From NCBI RefSeq assembly GCF_000381025.1, contig NZ_KB905824.1:1-64000 (forward strand): 64,000 nt of DNA. The letters are read 5' to 3'. Each line of letters starts with the position of its first letter. Position 1 is the stretch's first letter. The notes under the pieces are model-generated. The model saw only the letters and a program-made list of their open reading frames with translations, was not told the origin of the DNA and made no database searches. Source of the stretch: Streptomyces sulphureus DSM 40104. GTDB taxonomy: Bacteria > Actinomycetota > Actinomycetes > Streptomycetales > Streptomycetaceae. The position numbers were made by a program, and so were the translations under genes. Of the stretch, positions 17,590 to 26,953 are shown one piece after another.

Positions 17590-19212
17590 GTGGACGGTGG
17601 CGTTACCAACCGCGGGCGGATCGTGATGCTCGTCGACAACGGGGTGCGGGGCGACTCGCGCGTCCAGAAGTCGGCGGCCTCCGCCGCGGCCGCCGGCTGG
17701 GAGGTCTACCTCCTGGGACGGGCACCGGGTCCGGCGCGGCGCAGGTTCTCGCTCGGCGGTGCGCGCGTGCGGCTGCTGCCGCGGCCGGCGCCGCTCCACA
17801 CCAGGAGGCACACGCTGCGCAGCGCCGCCTTCCGCCGGCCGCTCGCCTACCCCGACGCCCGTGCCGCCGCGTACAAGGAGCAGTGGGCGAAAGCACGCCG
17901 CAGCGACCTGCGGATGCGCAGGGCCGTGCTCGACCTCGCGTTGCGGCGCAGCCCGAGCGGCGTGCGTACGGTGCCGCTGCGGCTCGCCCGCGGGTGGCTG
18001 CGCGTGCCGGGCGCCGCCTCGCGGCTGGCGATGCGGTGGATCGCGCTGCGCGACCGGCAGCGGCAGCAGGCCGAGGAGCACCGCACGACCCTGGAGGGCC
18101 GTCTCGACCGGCTCGCCACCGCGGCGTGGCGCACCCTCCTCGGCAACCGCTCCTGGCGCCGCCTCGAACCCCACCTGTACGACTACGAGTTGGCGTTCTG
18201 CGCCGAGATCGACGCGCTGCAACCCGACCTCATCCACGCGCACGACTTCCGCATGCTCGGCGTCGGGGCCCGCGCGGCGGTGCGGGCGCGGGCCGAGGGC
18301 AGGGACGTCAAGCTCCTCTGGGACGCGCACGAGTACGTGCCGGGGCTCAACGCGCCGCATCATCGCTGGATTCCGGCCCTGCACGCCTGGGAGAAGGAGC
18401 ACGCGCCGTTCGCGGACGCCGTGGTGACGGTCTCGCCGCCGCTCGCCGAGCAGCTCCGCAAGGACCACGGGCTCGCGGAGCTGCCGACCGTCGTCTACAA
18501 CGCGCCCGTCACGGAGCTCACGGCCGAGCAGCGGACGGCGGAGCTGCCCGACCTGCGTGCCCAGTGCGGCGTCGGTCCCGAGACGCGGCTCGTCGTCTAC
18601 GTCGGCGGGATCGCGCCGGTGCGCGGGGTGGACACTGTCATCGCGGCGCTCGCCGAACTCCCCGATGTGCACCTGGCGTTGGTATCCCAGCCACCCGGCG
18701 GCGGCATCTCGGGGGCGGCGCGCGCGGCGATCCGCGCGGAAGAGTACGAGGACCGCGTCCACCTGCTGCCGTACGTGCCGCACTGGCAGGTCGTGCCGTA
18801 TCTGCGGAGGGCGGACGCGGCGGTGAGCCCGCTCGTCCACCTGCCCAACCACGAAGTGGCGATGAGCAACAAGTTCTTCGAGTACGCGCAGGCCCGGCTG
18901 CCGCTCGTCACCAGCGACGTACGGGCGATGGCGCAGATGGTGCGGGCGACGGGCCAGGGCGAGGTCTTCACGGCGGGCGACGTGCAGGACTGTGCGGAGG
19001 CGTTGCGCCGCGTGCTCGACCACCCGCAGCGCTACCGCGCGGCGTACGACAAGCCGGGCCTCCTCCCCCAGTGGACGTGGGAGGCGCAGGCGGCGAAGCT
19101 CGACCGGCTCTACGCGGAGCTGCTGGGCCGGCCGCCGGTACCGCAGGGCGGCGGCCGGCTCAGCACCGTCGTGGGGCTCTCGGCGGCGCCGAGAGCCGGG
19201 GTGCGGCAGTGA
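17590..19212 (+). CDS. GT4 family glycosyltransferase
   Basis: A 540-residue GT-B protein with a long, Arg-rich helical insertion after the first Rossmann strand (about residues 85-200). LIHAHDFRMLGVGARAA, DAHEYVPGL, VVYVGGIAPVRGVDTVI and NHEVAMSNKFFEYAQARLPLV are clear GT4 landmarks. GTG 17590 is chosen because GGAGAGGAGA lies just upstream; an ATG at 17626 is possible but lacks such a site. It is followed at 50 bp by the UDP-sugar dehydrogenase and then a GT2 gene, forming a three-gene operon. Confidence 0.84.
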   Translation: MDGGVTNRGRIVMLVDNGVRGDSRVQKSAASAAAAGWEVYLLGRAPGPARRRFSLGGARVRLLPRPAPLHTRRHTLRSAAFRRPLAYPDARAAAYKEQWAKARRSDLRMRRAVLDLALRRSPSGVRTVPLRLARGWLRVPGAASRLAMRWIALRDRQRQQAEEHRTTLEGRLDRLATAAWRTLLGNRSWRRLEPHLYDYELAFCAEIDALQPDLIHAHDFRMLGVGARAAVRARAEGRDVKLLWDAHEYVPGLNAPHHRWIPALHAWEKEHAPFADAVVTVSPPLAEQLRKDHGLAELPTVVYNAPVTELTAEQRTAELPDLRAQCGVGPETRLVVYVGGIAPVRGVDTVIAALAELPDVHLALVSQPPGGGISGAARAAIRAEEYEDRVHLLPYVPHWQVVPYLRRADAAVSPLVHLPNHEVAMSNKFFEYAQARLPLVTSDVRAMAQMVRATGQGEVFTAGDVQDCAEALRRVLDHPQRYRAAYDKPGLLPQWTWEAQAAKLDRLYAELLGRPPVPQGGGRLSTVVGLSAAPRAGVRQ

Positions 19213-19262
19213 GGGAAGCGCGCGAAGTGACCGCAGGCGTAAGCGAGTCGGAGGAGGAGAGC

Positions 19263-20570
19263 ATGCGGATCTGCGTGGTAGCGCTCGGGAAGATCGGGCT
19301 GCCGCTCGCGGTGCGGTTCGCCGGTGCCGGACACACGGTGGTCGGCGCGGACGCCTCGCAGCGGGTCGTCGACGCGGTGAACGACGGTGCCGAGCCGTTC
19401 CCCGGCGAGCACCTCCTCGCCGACCGGCTCAAGGAGGCCGTGGCCGCGGGGCGGCTGCGCGCCACCGTCGACACCGCCGCGGCGGTCGCCGAGAGCGAGG
19501 CGGTGGTGCTCGTGGTGCCGGTCTTCGTGACGTCCACGGGCGAGCCGGACTTCACGTGGATGGACAGCGCGACCCGGGACGTCGCGGCCGGGCTGCGCCG
19601 CGGCACGCTGGTGAGCTACGAGACGACGCTGCCCGTCGGCACCACGCGCAAGCGGTGGGCGCCGATGCTGGAGGACGGCTCAGGGCTCATGGCCGAGCGG
19701 GACTTCTCGCTGGTCTTCAGCCCCGAACGCGTGCTCACCGGGCGGGTCTTCGCCGACCTGCGCCGCTACCCGAAGCTCGTCGGCGGCATCGGGCCCGAGT
19801 CCGCGCGCCGCGGCGCCGCCTTCTACGAGAGCGTCCTCGACTTCGACGAGCGGACTGACCTGCCGCGCCCCAACGGCGTGTGGGACCTCGGCTCGGCCGA
19901 GGCGGCGGAGCTGGCGAAGCTCGCCGAGACCACCTACCGGGACGTCAACATCGGCCTCGCCAACCAGTTCGCGCGCTTCGCCGACCGGGTGGGGATCGAC
20001 GTCGAGCCGGTGATCGAGGCGTGCAACACGCAGCCCTACAGCCATATCCACCGTCCGGGCATCGCCGTCGGCGGGCACTGCATCCCCGTCTACCCGCGGA
20101 TGTACCTGTGGAACGATCCGCAGGCGAGCGTGGTCCGCGCGGCGCGCGAGGCGAACGCGCTGATGCCGGAGTACGCGGTCGAGCGGCTAGCCGAGGCGTA
20201 CGGCGCACTCGACGGCGCCCAGGTGCTGGTGCTCGGCGCGGCGTACCGGGGAGGCGTCAAGGAGACTGCTTTCTCCGGGGTGTTCGCGACGGTCGACGCG
20301 CTGCACGCGCACGGCGCCGAGCCGTACGTCTCCGATCCGCTCTACGACGCGGCCGAACTCTCGGCGCTCGGGCTGCCGCCGTACGCGGGAGAGCCGGTGA
20401 CGGCGGCCGTCGTCCAGGCCGACCACGCGGGGTACCGCGAACTCGGTGCCGCGGACCTGCCGTACCTGCGGGTGCTCGTCGACGGGAGGCGGGTGACCGT
20501 GCCGGAGCGCTGGCGCGGCGTGGACCGCGTGGTGCTGGGGGCGCCGACGGAGGAGGCTGCGCCGGCGTGA
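19263..20570 (+). CDS. UDP-glucose/GDP-mannose dehydrogenase family (UDP-HexNAc 6-dehydrogenase)
   Basis: A 435-residue four-electron sugar-nucleotide dehydrogenase. The N-terminal dinucleotide fold reads VALGKIGLPLAVRFAGAGH, SPERVLTGRVFADL is the middle-domain motif, and GGHCIPVYPRMY places the catalytic cysteine near residue 272 (usual form GGHCIPVDP, here Tyr for Asp). The PERxxxG form is typical of the WecC/WbpA group that oxidises UDP-HexNAc rather than UDP-glucose. It would make the uronic acid precursor used by the operon at 7135-10072. The 3' end overlaps the following GTG by 4 bp. Confidence 0.88.
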   Translation: MRICVVALGKIGLPLAVRFAGAGHTVVGADASQRVVDAVNDGAEPFPGEHLLADRLKEAVAAGRLRATVDTAAAVAESEAVVLVVPVFVTSTGEPDFTWMDSATRDVAAGLRRGTLVSYETTLPVGTTRKRWAPMLEDGSGLMAERDFSLVFSPERVLTGRVFADLRRYPKLVGGIGPESARRGAAFYESVLDFDERTDLPRPNGVWDLGSAEAAELAKLAETTYRDVNIGLANQFARFADRVGIDVEPVIEACNTQPYSHIHRPGIAVGGHCIPVYPRMYLWNDPQASVVRAAREANALMPEYAVERLAEAYGALDGAQVLVLGAAYRGGVKETAFSGVFATVDALHAHGAEPYVSDPLYDAAELSALGLPPYAGEPVTAAVVQADHAGYRELGAADLPYLRVLVDGRRVTVPERWRGVDRVVLGAPTEEAAPA

Positions 20571-21724
20571 CGGTGCCGACGCGCGGCGCCTCGCCCCGCG
20601 GTGTGCCCCGCCGGGCCGCCGGGCCGCCGGATGTGAGTGTCGTCGTGGCCGTCCACGACACCATGCCGTACCTGAGCACCTGCCTGCACTCGCTCGCCGA
20701 ACAGACCCTCGGCGAGGGGCGGTTGGAGGTGATCGTCGTCGACGACGGTTCGACGGACGGCTCGGGCGACGAGATCGCGGCGTGGGCGGGCAAGCGTCCT
20801 GAACTCTTCCGCACCGAGCGTCTGCCGCAGAACTCCGGTGGGCCCGCGCTTCCGAGCAACCTCGGCCTGGAGAGGGCGTGCGGCAGGTACGTCTTCTTCC
20901 TCGGGGCCGACGACCACCTCGTGCCCGAGGCGCTGGAGCGGATGGTCGGGGCGGCCGACGCGCACGGCAGCGACGTGCTGCTGTGCAAGATGGCGGCGGT
21001 CGGCGAACGAAAGGTACCCAGCGGGGTGTTCGCACGCAGCGCGCCCGCGATCAGGCTCGTCGGGGACGGGCTCCCGTGGGCGCTCTCCAACACCAAACTC
21101 TTCCGCAGGGAGCTGCTGGAGCGCCACGGCCTCCGCTACGAGGAAGGGATGCCGGCCTTCAGCGACCAGCCGTTCGTCCTCGGCGCGTGCGTCCGCGCGC
21201 GGCGGATCTCCGTCCTCGCCGACCGGGTCTACTACCACGCCGTCCGCCGTGCCGACTCGGGCAACATCACCTACCGCACCGGTCCTGAGGTGCGCCTGCG
21301 GTGCGCCGAGCGGCTCCTCGACGCGACGCACGCGCTCCTCGAAGGCGACGAGGAGCTGCGCCGCGGCTTCCACAGACGGCACTTCCACGTCGAGCTCTAC
21401 CAACTCTTCCGCCATGGCTTCCTCGCCCTGGAGCCGCCGGCGCAGCGCGCGGTGTGCAGAGGCGCGGGGGCGCTCGTCGAGCGGTACGGGGACGGGGTGC
21501 TGGAGCGCCTAGACCCGGAGCGGCGGACGGTGCTGGAGCTGGCACGGGAGGAGCAGCACGAGGCGGTCCGAGGGGTGTTGAGATGGCAGGAGGCGGTGGC
21601 CGCCGGGGAGTGGGGGCGTCCCGCAGAGACGCCGCCGGTGGACGTACGGCGGTCCTGGGTACGCAGGGGTGTGCCGGCTCGGGTGCGGCGGGTGGGGAAG
21701 GGCTGGCTGCCGGGGCGGGGGTGA
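20567..21724 (+). CDS. GT2 family glycosyltransferase
   Basis: A 385-residue GT-A enzyme. VSVVVAVHDTMPYLSTCL, VIVVDDGSTDGSGDEI and YVFFLGADDHLVPEAL (the DxD-like site is ADD) define a family 2 transferase, followed by a variable domain that ends in an Arg-rich, probably membrane-associating tail (WVRRGVPARVRRVGKGW). It starts at a GTG overlapping the dehydrogenase stop, with GGAGGAGG upstream. Its N-terminal half resembles the GT2 domains of the two fusion proteins encoded next on the other strand. Confidence 0.86.
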   Translation: MTVPTRGASPRGVPRRAAGPPDVSVVVAVHDTMPYLSTCLHSLAEQTLGEGRLEVIVVDDGSTDGSGDEIAAWAGKRPELFRTERLPQNSGGPALPSNLGLERACGRYVFFLGADDHLVPEALERMVGAADAHGSDVLLCKMAAVGERKVPSGVFARSAPAIRLVGDGLPWALSNTKLFRRELLERHGLRYEEGMPAFSDQPFVLGACVRARRISVLADRVYYHAVRRADSGNITYRTGPEVRLRCAERLLDATHALLEGDEELRRGFHRRHFHVELYQLFRHGFLALEPPAQRAVCRGAGALVERYGDGVLERLDPERRTVLELAREEQHEAVRGVLRWQEAVAAGEWGRPAETPPVDVRRSWVRRGVPARVRRVGKGWLPGRG

Positions 21725-22030
21725 GTTCTGCGGGGCCGACTGCTCGTGCTGACGGGGCAGTTCGGGCGTGCGGCGGCTCGTTTCCGTGCGGGCGGGCGGC
21801 GTTGGGAGGCCGCTCGTGGTGCCAGCCCCGTTCGGAGAGCGGGGCGGCCGGCAGGGGGGACGCGCCGGGGCTGCTGCCCAGCGCGACGTCCCCTTACGTC
21901 GGAGCTCCGGCCAGCCGGCGCCCAGCCCGAACCCGCCAACGCGACGGGCAAGAGGGCGATTCGGCGACCGGATGTGCCGTCGCGCCGAGCCGGTGAGCCG
22001 AAAAGACCCCGGGACGGTTGCGGGTCCCCG
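21725..22030. other. convergent intergenic region, no gene recognised
   Basis: About 300 bp lie between two converging genes. I see no family-like reading frame on either strand. Short GC-rich inverted stretches near 21990-22030 could terminate both operons, but none forms a long perfect stem. Confidence 0.4.
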
Positions 22031-24304
22031 TCAGCCGTGCGCCGGCGCGATCGCCGGTTCGTCGGGCCGGGTGAGGGGCGCCGGGCGCCGGACGCTCAGG
22101 GGCAGGGGTGCGGGAAGGGTCTCTGGTGGTTCCCCCAGGAAGACGCGGCGGACGACGCGTTCGGCGGCGCGGCCGTCGTCGTAGGGGCAGAACCGCTCGC
22201 GGAAGGCGTTCCGGAGCGCGTCCGAGTGCGGGCCGCGCCACTCGCCCGTGCGGAAGAGGGCGAACAGCTCCTCCTCGGTGCGGGCGACGGCGCCCGGGGT
22301 CTCGCCCGGGCGTCCGGAGAGCAGGTCGAAGTAGACGCCCCTGGCGCTGCGGTACGCCTCCCAGTCGGGGGCGTAGATCACGAGGGGGCGGTCGAGGTTG
22401 GCGTAGTCGAACATCAGGGAGGAGTAGTCGGTGATCAGGCCGTCGGCGGCGAGGCACAGCTCCTCCGTGTGCGGATGCGCCGAGACGTCCAACAGCAGTC
22501 CGCGCTCGGCGAGTTCGCGGAGCTCCTGGTCGGGCCCGTAGAAGTAGTGGGTGCGGACGAGGAGGAGGTGCTCGTCCCCGAGGGACGCGGCGAACCGCTC
22601 CAGGTCGAGGAGGGGGACGAAGTCCTCCCGGTAGTCGCGCATCGTCGGCGCGTAGAGCAGGGCCGTGCGGCCCTCGGGGATGCCGAGCCGGGTGCGCAGC
22701 GCTGCGACCTCGTCCGCGTCGGCGCGTACGTAGCGGTCGTTGCGGGGGTAACCGGCCGGCAGATCCTCGTAGTCGCAGGGGTAGGCGCGCTCCCAGTGCT
22801 CCGAGCTGTGCGGATTGGCGGTGACGCTGATGTCCCAGCGCTCGCTGCGGCGGAGCAGGCGGGGGAAGTCGGTGCCGCGCGCCGAGGCCGGGTAGGGGAG
22901 TTGGTCGAGGCCCATGCGCTTGAGTGGGGTGCCGTGGTGGGTCATCACGTGGAGCTGTCCCGGCCGCTTCACCGTGGAGTCGGGCCAGTTGACGTTGTTG
23001 ACGAGGTAGCGCGCGCGGGCGAGCAGCCGCCAGTAGCGGCGCGAGCCCGGATGGACGTGGTCGGTCCCGGGCGGCAGCGAGGCGGCGCCCTCCGGGCTCA
23101 CCACCCACACTCCGTGGATTTGCGGCGCGCGCCGCAGGGCCTCCCGGTGGACGGCGGCCGGGTTGCAGGCGAAGCCGCGGCTCCAGTACGCGCTGTAGAG
23201 CGCCAGGTCGTCCCGGAGCGGGAGACGGCGGTGGACCGCGTAGTAGCCGCGGCGTGCCTGGCGCACTCCGCCGCGGCGGAGCGTGCCGAGGCGCCCGCGT
23301 ACGGCCGACGCGCCGCGCCTGGCGCGGAGTTCGGCGGCGAAGGGTGCGTAGTGCCCCTGTGCGAGCGCCCGGAACCCGCGGTCGCCCGCCGGTGGGCGGA
23401 AGCCGTCCGGACGGTAGCGGTGGTAGAAGCTGGAGGCTCGGTCGAAGTAGGCGCGGCGGTCGGCAGGGCGGACGCGGTCGGTGCGGCGCAGGCAGAAGAG
23501 CAGGTGCGTCACCATCCGCTCGAAGAGGAGCGGGCGTACGCCGTCGAGCTCCGGGTGGCGGTCGAGGAAGGCGAAGAGTGAGGCGTACTGCGGAAAGATG
23601 TCGAAGTGGCGCCGTCCGGGGGAGCGGGTGATGGCGCCGAGGTGGCGCTGCCGGTAGTCGACGCAGATCCGCGGCAGGCACGCGACGCGCGCGGCGCAGA
23701 CCATCGCCTCGTTGGCGACGGGCACGTCCTCGTAGAGCCCCGGCTCGAAGGAGAGTCCGTTGCCCGTGTAGAAGTCCCGCCGGTACGCCTTGTTCCAGGC
23801 GACGTGGAAGAGCGAGAGCAACTCGGGCCGCTCGTCCACGCCGCCGGTCCCGCCTGCCGCCTCGGCGAGTTGGACGCCGTAGCGGCTCGGTACCACCTCG
23901 CCCCACCAGTACGAACGCTGGTGGTCGAAGACGAGCAGCTCCGGGTCGCCCGCCGCGGTGAGGCGGCGGTCGATCGACGCCAGGGCGCCGGGGAGGTAGC
24001 GGTCGTCGCTGTCGAGGAAGAGCAGGTACTCGCCGGTGGCCTGCGCCGTGCCGGCGTTGCGTGCCGGGCCGAGTCCGCCGTTGCGGGGGAGGTGGAGTAC
24101 GCGCAGCCGCGGGTCGCGCGCCGCGTACTCGTCGAGGATGCGTCCGCAGCCGTCGGGCGAGCAGTCGTCGACGGCGAGGACCTCCAGGTCGCGGAAGGAC
24201 TGTCCGAGCACCGAGTCGAGGCACTCGCGCAGGTACCCCTGGACCTTGTAGACGGGGACGACGACGCTGAAGCGGGCGCGTGCGCCGGTGGGGTGGAGCG
24301 ACAT
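22031..24304 (-). CDS. GT2-TagF fusion: glycosyltransferase plus polyol-phosphate polymerase
   Basis: A 757-residue bifunctional protein. Residues 11-220 are a GT2 domain (FSVVVPVYKVQGYL, VDDCSPDGCGRIL, YLLFLDSDDRYLPGAL). Residues about 390-740 are a CDP-glycerol glycerophosphotransferase domain (AYWSRGFACNPAAV, MTHHGTPLKRMG, YAPTMRDYREDF, LITDYSSLMFDYA, then VIYAPDWEAY). Such fusions can attach a sugar and a polyol-phosphate to a wall polymer repeat. It is a close tandem paralogue of the gene at 24346, 41 bp away on the same strand. ATG 24304 directly precedes the GT2 fold. The exact sugar and polyol are unknown. Confidence 0.88.
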   Translation of the reverse strand: MSLHPTGARARFSVVVPVYKVQGYLRECLDSVLGQSFRDLEVLAVDDCSPDGCGRILDEYAARDPRLRVLHLPRNGGLGPARNAGTAQATGEYLLFLDSDDRYLPGALASIDRRLTAAGDPELLVFDHQRSYWWGEVVPSRYGVQLAEAAGGTGGVDERPELLSLFHVAWNKAYRRDFYTGNGLSFEPGLYEDVPVANEAMVCAARVACLPRICVDYRQRHLGAITRSPGRRHFDIFPQYASLFAFLDRHPELDGVRPLLFERMVTHLLFCLRRTDRVRPADRRAYFDRASSFYHRYRPDGFRPPAGDRGFRALAQGHYAPFAAELRARRGASAVRGRLGTLRRGGVRQARRGYYAVHRRLPLRDDLALYSAYWSRGFACNPAAVHREALRRAPQIHGVWVVSPEGAASLPPGTDHVHPGSRRYWRLLARARYLVNNVNWPDSTVKRPGQLHVMTHHGTPLKRMGLDQLPYPASARGTDFPRLLRRSERWDISVTANPHSSEHWERAYPCDYEDLPAGYPRNDRYVRADADEVAALRTRLGIPEGRTALLYAPTMRDYREDFVPLLDLERFAASLGDEHLLLVRTHYFYGPDQELRELAERGLLLDVSAHPHTEELCLAADGLITDYSSLMFDYANLDRPLVIYAPDWEAYRSARGVYFDLLSGRPGETPGAVARTEEELFALFRTGEWRGPHSDALRNAFRERFCPYDDGRAAERVVRRVFLGEPPETLPAPLPLSVRRPAPLTRPDEPAIAPAHG

Positions 24305-24345
24305 CGGCTCTGCCAATCTCTGCGGAGCGGTGGGCGGTCGGCCGG

Positions 24346-26649
24346 TCAGCCGGCGGCGCGGGTGCCGACCCGGGGCGGGGAGTCGCGGTCGCGGAGTATC
24401 CGTCGCGCCTCGGCCGGGGCGGGCGCGGGGCGCCGTTCCGCCGGGGGCACGTGGGGCGGCAGCGCGTCCAGCGGCTCGCCCAGCAGCACGTGGCGCACGG
24501 TGCGTTCGGCCGCGTGGCCGTCGTCGTGAGTGCAGAACCGTTCCCGGAAACCGGCGCGGCGCCGCGCGGACTCCGCGTCGCACCAGGCGCCCGTCGTGAA
24601 GACGGCGGCCAACTCGCTCTCGTCGTGCGTCACATGACCGGGCGGCGCGTCGAGCAGGTCGAAGTAGACGCCGCGGGTCGCCCGGTAGACCTCCCAGTCG
24701 GGAGCGTGGACGACGAGCGGGCGGTCGAGCACCGCGTAGTCGAAGAGCGCCGAGGAGTAGTCCGTGACGAGGGCGTCGGAGGCGAGGTAGAGCTCCTCCG
24801 TGCGGGGATGGGCCGAGACGTCGACGAGCCGACCGGCGCCGGGGGGCGTACCCGGCGGGGTGTCGAAGTAGTGCGCGCGGACGAGCAGGACGTGGCCGGG
24901 GCCGAGGAGCCGGGCGAGGCGGGCCGGGTCGAGGGGGTAGGGCGCGTCGTGCAGATGGTCGCGGTGGGTCGGTGCGTAGAGGACGGCGATCGCGCCCTCG
25001 GGGAGGCCGAGCGCGGCGCGTGCGGCGAGGACCTCTTCGGGGCCTGCGGTGAGCAGGACGTCGTTGCGCGGGTAGCCGAACTCCAGCGGTGTGTACGCGG
25101 CGGGGTACGCGCGCTCCCAGGCGAGCGTCGAGTGCCGGTTGGCGCTGAGGCTGAAGTCCCAGCGGTCGGCGTGGGTGAGGAGCCGCCGGAAGTCCATGCC
25201 ACGTGCGGCCGCCGGGTACTGCTGGAGGTCGAGGCCCATCCGTTTCAGCGGCGTCCCGTGGTGGGTCTGGAGGTGGGTCTGCCCCGGTCTCTTCACGTAC
25301 CGCGCAGGGAAGTTGACGTTGTTGACGAGGTAGGTGGCGCGCGCGAGGGCGCGCCAGTAGGAGGCGGAGCCCGGCTCCAGGCGGCGTACGCCGGGCGGCA
25401 GCGTGTGCGCGTACGCGCGCGGGGCGACCCAGGCCGTACGGAGGCCGGGTGCGAGTGCGCGGGCCTTCGCCTCGATCGCTGCGGGGTTGCAGGCGTAGCC
25501 GCGTCCCCAGTAGGCGGAGAAGACGGCGAGGTGCGGGTCGAGCGGGCGCTGCCGCTGTGCCGCGTAGTAGAGGAGGAGCGCGGCCCGCTTGGCGAGGTTC
25601 GCGGCCGAGCGGGAGCGGGTGCGCGTCGTGGCCGCTGCGCGGTCGGCGCGGTGGAGCGTCCGGAAGAGGCGGTGCGAGCCGCTGCGCATCAGCAGATGGC
25701 GGACGACGGTGCGCCAACTGCCGCCCGTGGGCAGCGGTTGCCCTCGCCCACCCGCGGGCGGCCGGCTGGTGCGCGGGTGGTGGATGCGGCAGTAGCGGCG
25801 GCTGCGGGCGAAGAACTCGGCCCGGAGGGTGTGCGGGAGGCGGCTGGGTGCGGTCGCGATCGTGGTGAGGTGGTCGAGCATGCGCCGGTAGAGGGCCGGG
25901 CGCCAGCGGTCGAGCCAGGGGCGCGCGTCGAGGAAGTCGAAGATCCGCTCGTACTGGGTGAAGACGTCGAAGTGCCGTCGGCCCGCCGTGCGGACGATGC
26001 TGCCGCGCCGGCGCTGCCGGTAGTGGACGCAGACGCGGTCGAGCGTCGCGATCGATTCCGCCGCGAGCAGCGCCGGGTACGTCCACACGGTGTCCTCGTA
26101 GTAGCCGGGCGGGAAGGCGAGGCCCTGGTGCGCGACGAAGTCCCTGCGGTACGCCTTGTTCCAGACGACGGGGAGGAGGCGCAGCAGCTCGGGGCGGTCG
26201 GCGAGGGTGGTGACCTCGGGGCCCTCGCGCGGGGCGAGGAGCGCGGTGCGCGGGTTGGGGGCGAGCTCGCCGTGCCAGTGCGCGAGCGCGAAGTCGTAGA
26301 CGAGGATGTCCGGGTCGCCCGTGGCGGTGAGGCGGTCGGCGAGCGCGTCGAGGGCGCCGGGGGTGAGGGTGTCGTCGGCGTCGAGGAAGAGGAGGTACTC
26401 CCCGCGCGCGGCCTCGACCCCGGCGTTGCGGGCCCCGCCGAGTCCGACGTTGGACGGGAGGTGGAGGGGGCGTACGCGGGGGTCTGCGGCGGCGCACTCG
26501 TCGATGATCCGCGGGGAGTCGTCGGGCGAGTGGTCGTCGACGGCGATCAACTCCAGGTCCGTGCAGGACTGTCCGAGGACGGACTGGAGCGACTCGTGGA
26601 GGTACGCCTGCACCTGGTAGGCGGGGACGATCACGCTGAATCGAGGCAC
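24346..26649 (-). CDS. GT2-TagF fusion, paralogue of the downstream gene
   Basis: A 767-residue protein with the same architecture: GT2 (FSVIVPAYQVQAYL, VDDHSPDDSPRII, YLLFLDADDTLTPGAL) then a TagF domain (AYWGRGYACNPAAI, QTHHGTPLKRMG, YAPTHRDHLHDA, LVTDYSSALFDYA). The block between the domains is Arg-rich and longer than in the paralogue. GTG 26649 is chosen because GGGTGGA lies 6-8 nt upstream; a GTG at 26697 would add 16 residues but has no ribosome-binding site. Two near-parallel polymerases suggest a heteropolymer or a primer/polymerase pair, as with TagB/TagF; that is inference. Confidence 0.87.
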   Translation of the reverse strand: MPRFSVIVPAYQVQAYLHESLQSVLGQSCTDLELIAVDDHSPDDSPRIIDECAAADPRVRPLHLPSNVGLGGARNAGVEAARGEYLLFLDADDTLTPGALDALADRLTATGDPDILVYDFALAHWHGELAPNPRTALLAPREGPEVTTLADRPELLRLLPVVWNKAYRRDFVAHQGLAFPPGYYEDTVWTYPALLAAESIATLDRVCVHYRQRRRGSIVRTAGRRHFDVFTQYERIFDFLDARPWLDRWRPALYRRMLDHLTTIATAPSRLPHTLRAEFFARSRRYCRIHHPRTSRPPAGGRGQPLPTGGSWRTVVRHLLMRSGSHRLFRTLHRADRAAATTRTRSRSAANLAKRAALLLYYAAQRQRPLDPHLAVFSAYWGRGYACNPAAIEAKARALAPGLRTAWVAPRAYAHTLPPGVRRLEPGSASYWRALARATYLVNNVNFPARYVKRPGQTHLQTHHGTPLKRMGLDLQQYPAAARGMDFRRLLTHADRWDFSLSANRHSTLAWERAYPAAYTPLEFGYPRNDVLLTAGPEEVLAARAALGLPEGAIAVLYAPTHRDHLHDAPYPLDPARLARLLGPGHVLLVRAHYFDTPPGTPPGAGRLVDVSAHPRTEELYLASDALVTDYSSALFDYAVLDRPLVVHAPDWEVYRATRGVYFDLLDAPPGHVTHDESELAAVFTTGAWCDAESARRRAGFRERFCTHDDGHAAERTVRHVLLGEPLDALPPHVPPAERRPAPAPAEARRILRDRDSPPRVGTRAAG

Positions 26650-26953
26650 GGCGTTCCACCCATCCCAACGGCCGGGCAGGAGATTCCCTGTCTTCACCCG
26701 GTTCTGTGGGGATCGGGCGAGGTTTGCAGGTAATCATCCGAATTATCCGTCTGTTGGTCACCGTAACCAGCCAGGTACGCGCTGTCGACCGGCCCCGGTC
26801 CCTCTGTACCCCGGGACGGTGGCGAGGCGGTGCCCGCGGCCTTCCTGCCGGGGCTCGGCGCCTTGCGCCGGCTGGTCGAAGGGGTCGCCCGGCTGCCGCT
26901 CCCCGTCGACGCCCCGGTCCGCGACCGCGCTCACCGCCTGCCCCCGACACCGG
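26650..26953. promoter_or_regulatory. intergenic region upstream of the GT2-TagF pair
   Basis: This holds the presumed promoter of the two fusion genes. The stretch 26725-26775 is markedly AT-rich for this window, with AATTATCC-like elements. The right part (26800-26950) is GC-rich and contains no recognised gene. Confidence 0.4.

Noticed and set aside
1..26700. Secondary-metabolite (antibiotic) gene cluster
   Set aside because: DegT, TylF-like and sugar genes can suggest glycosylated antibiotics, but there is no PKS, NRPS or other scaffold enzyme; TagF-like and GT genes fit a surface polymer.
22031..26950. A single giant fusion covering both GT2-TagF genes
   Set aside because: The two genes lie in different frames with separate starts and ribosome-binding sites; upstream of 24304 the continuing frame is an Arg/Pro-rich shadow.
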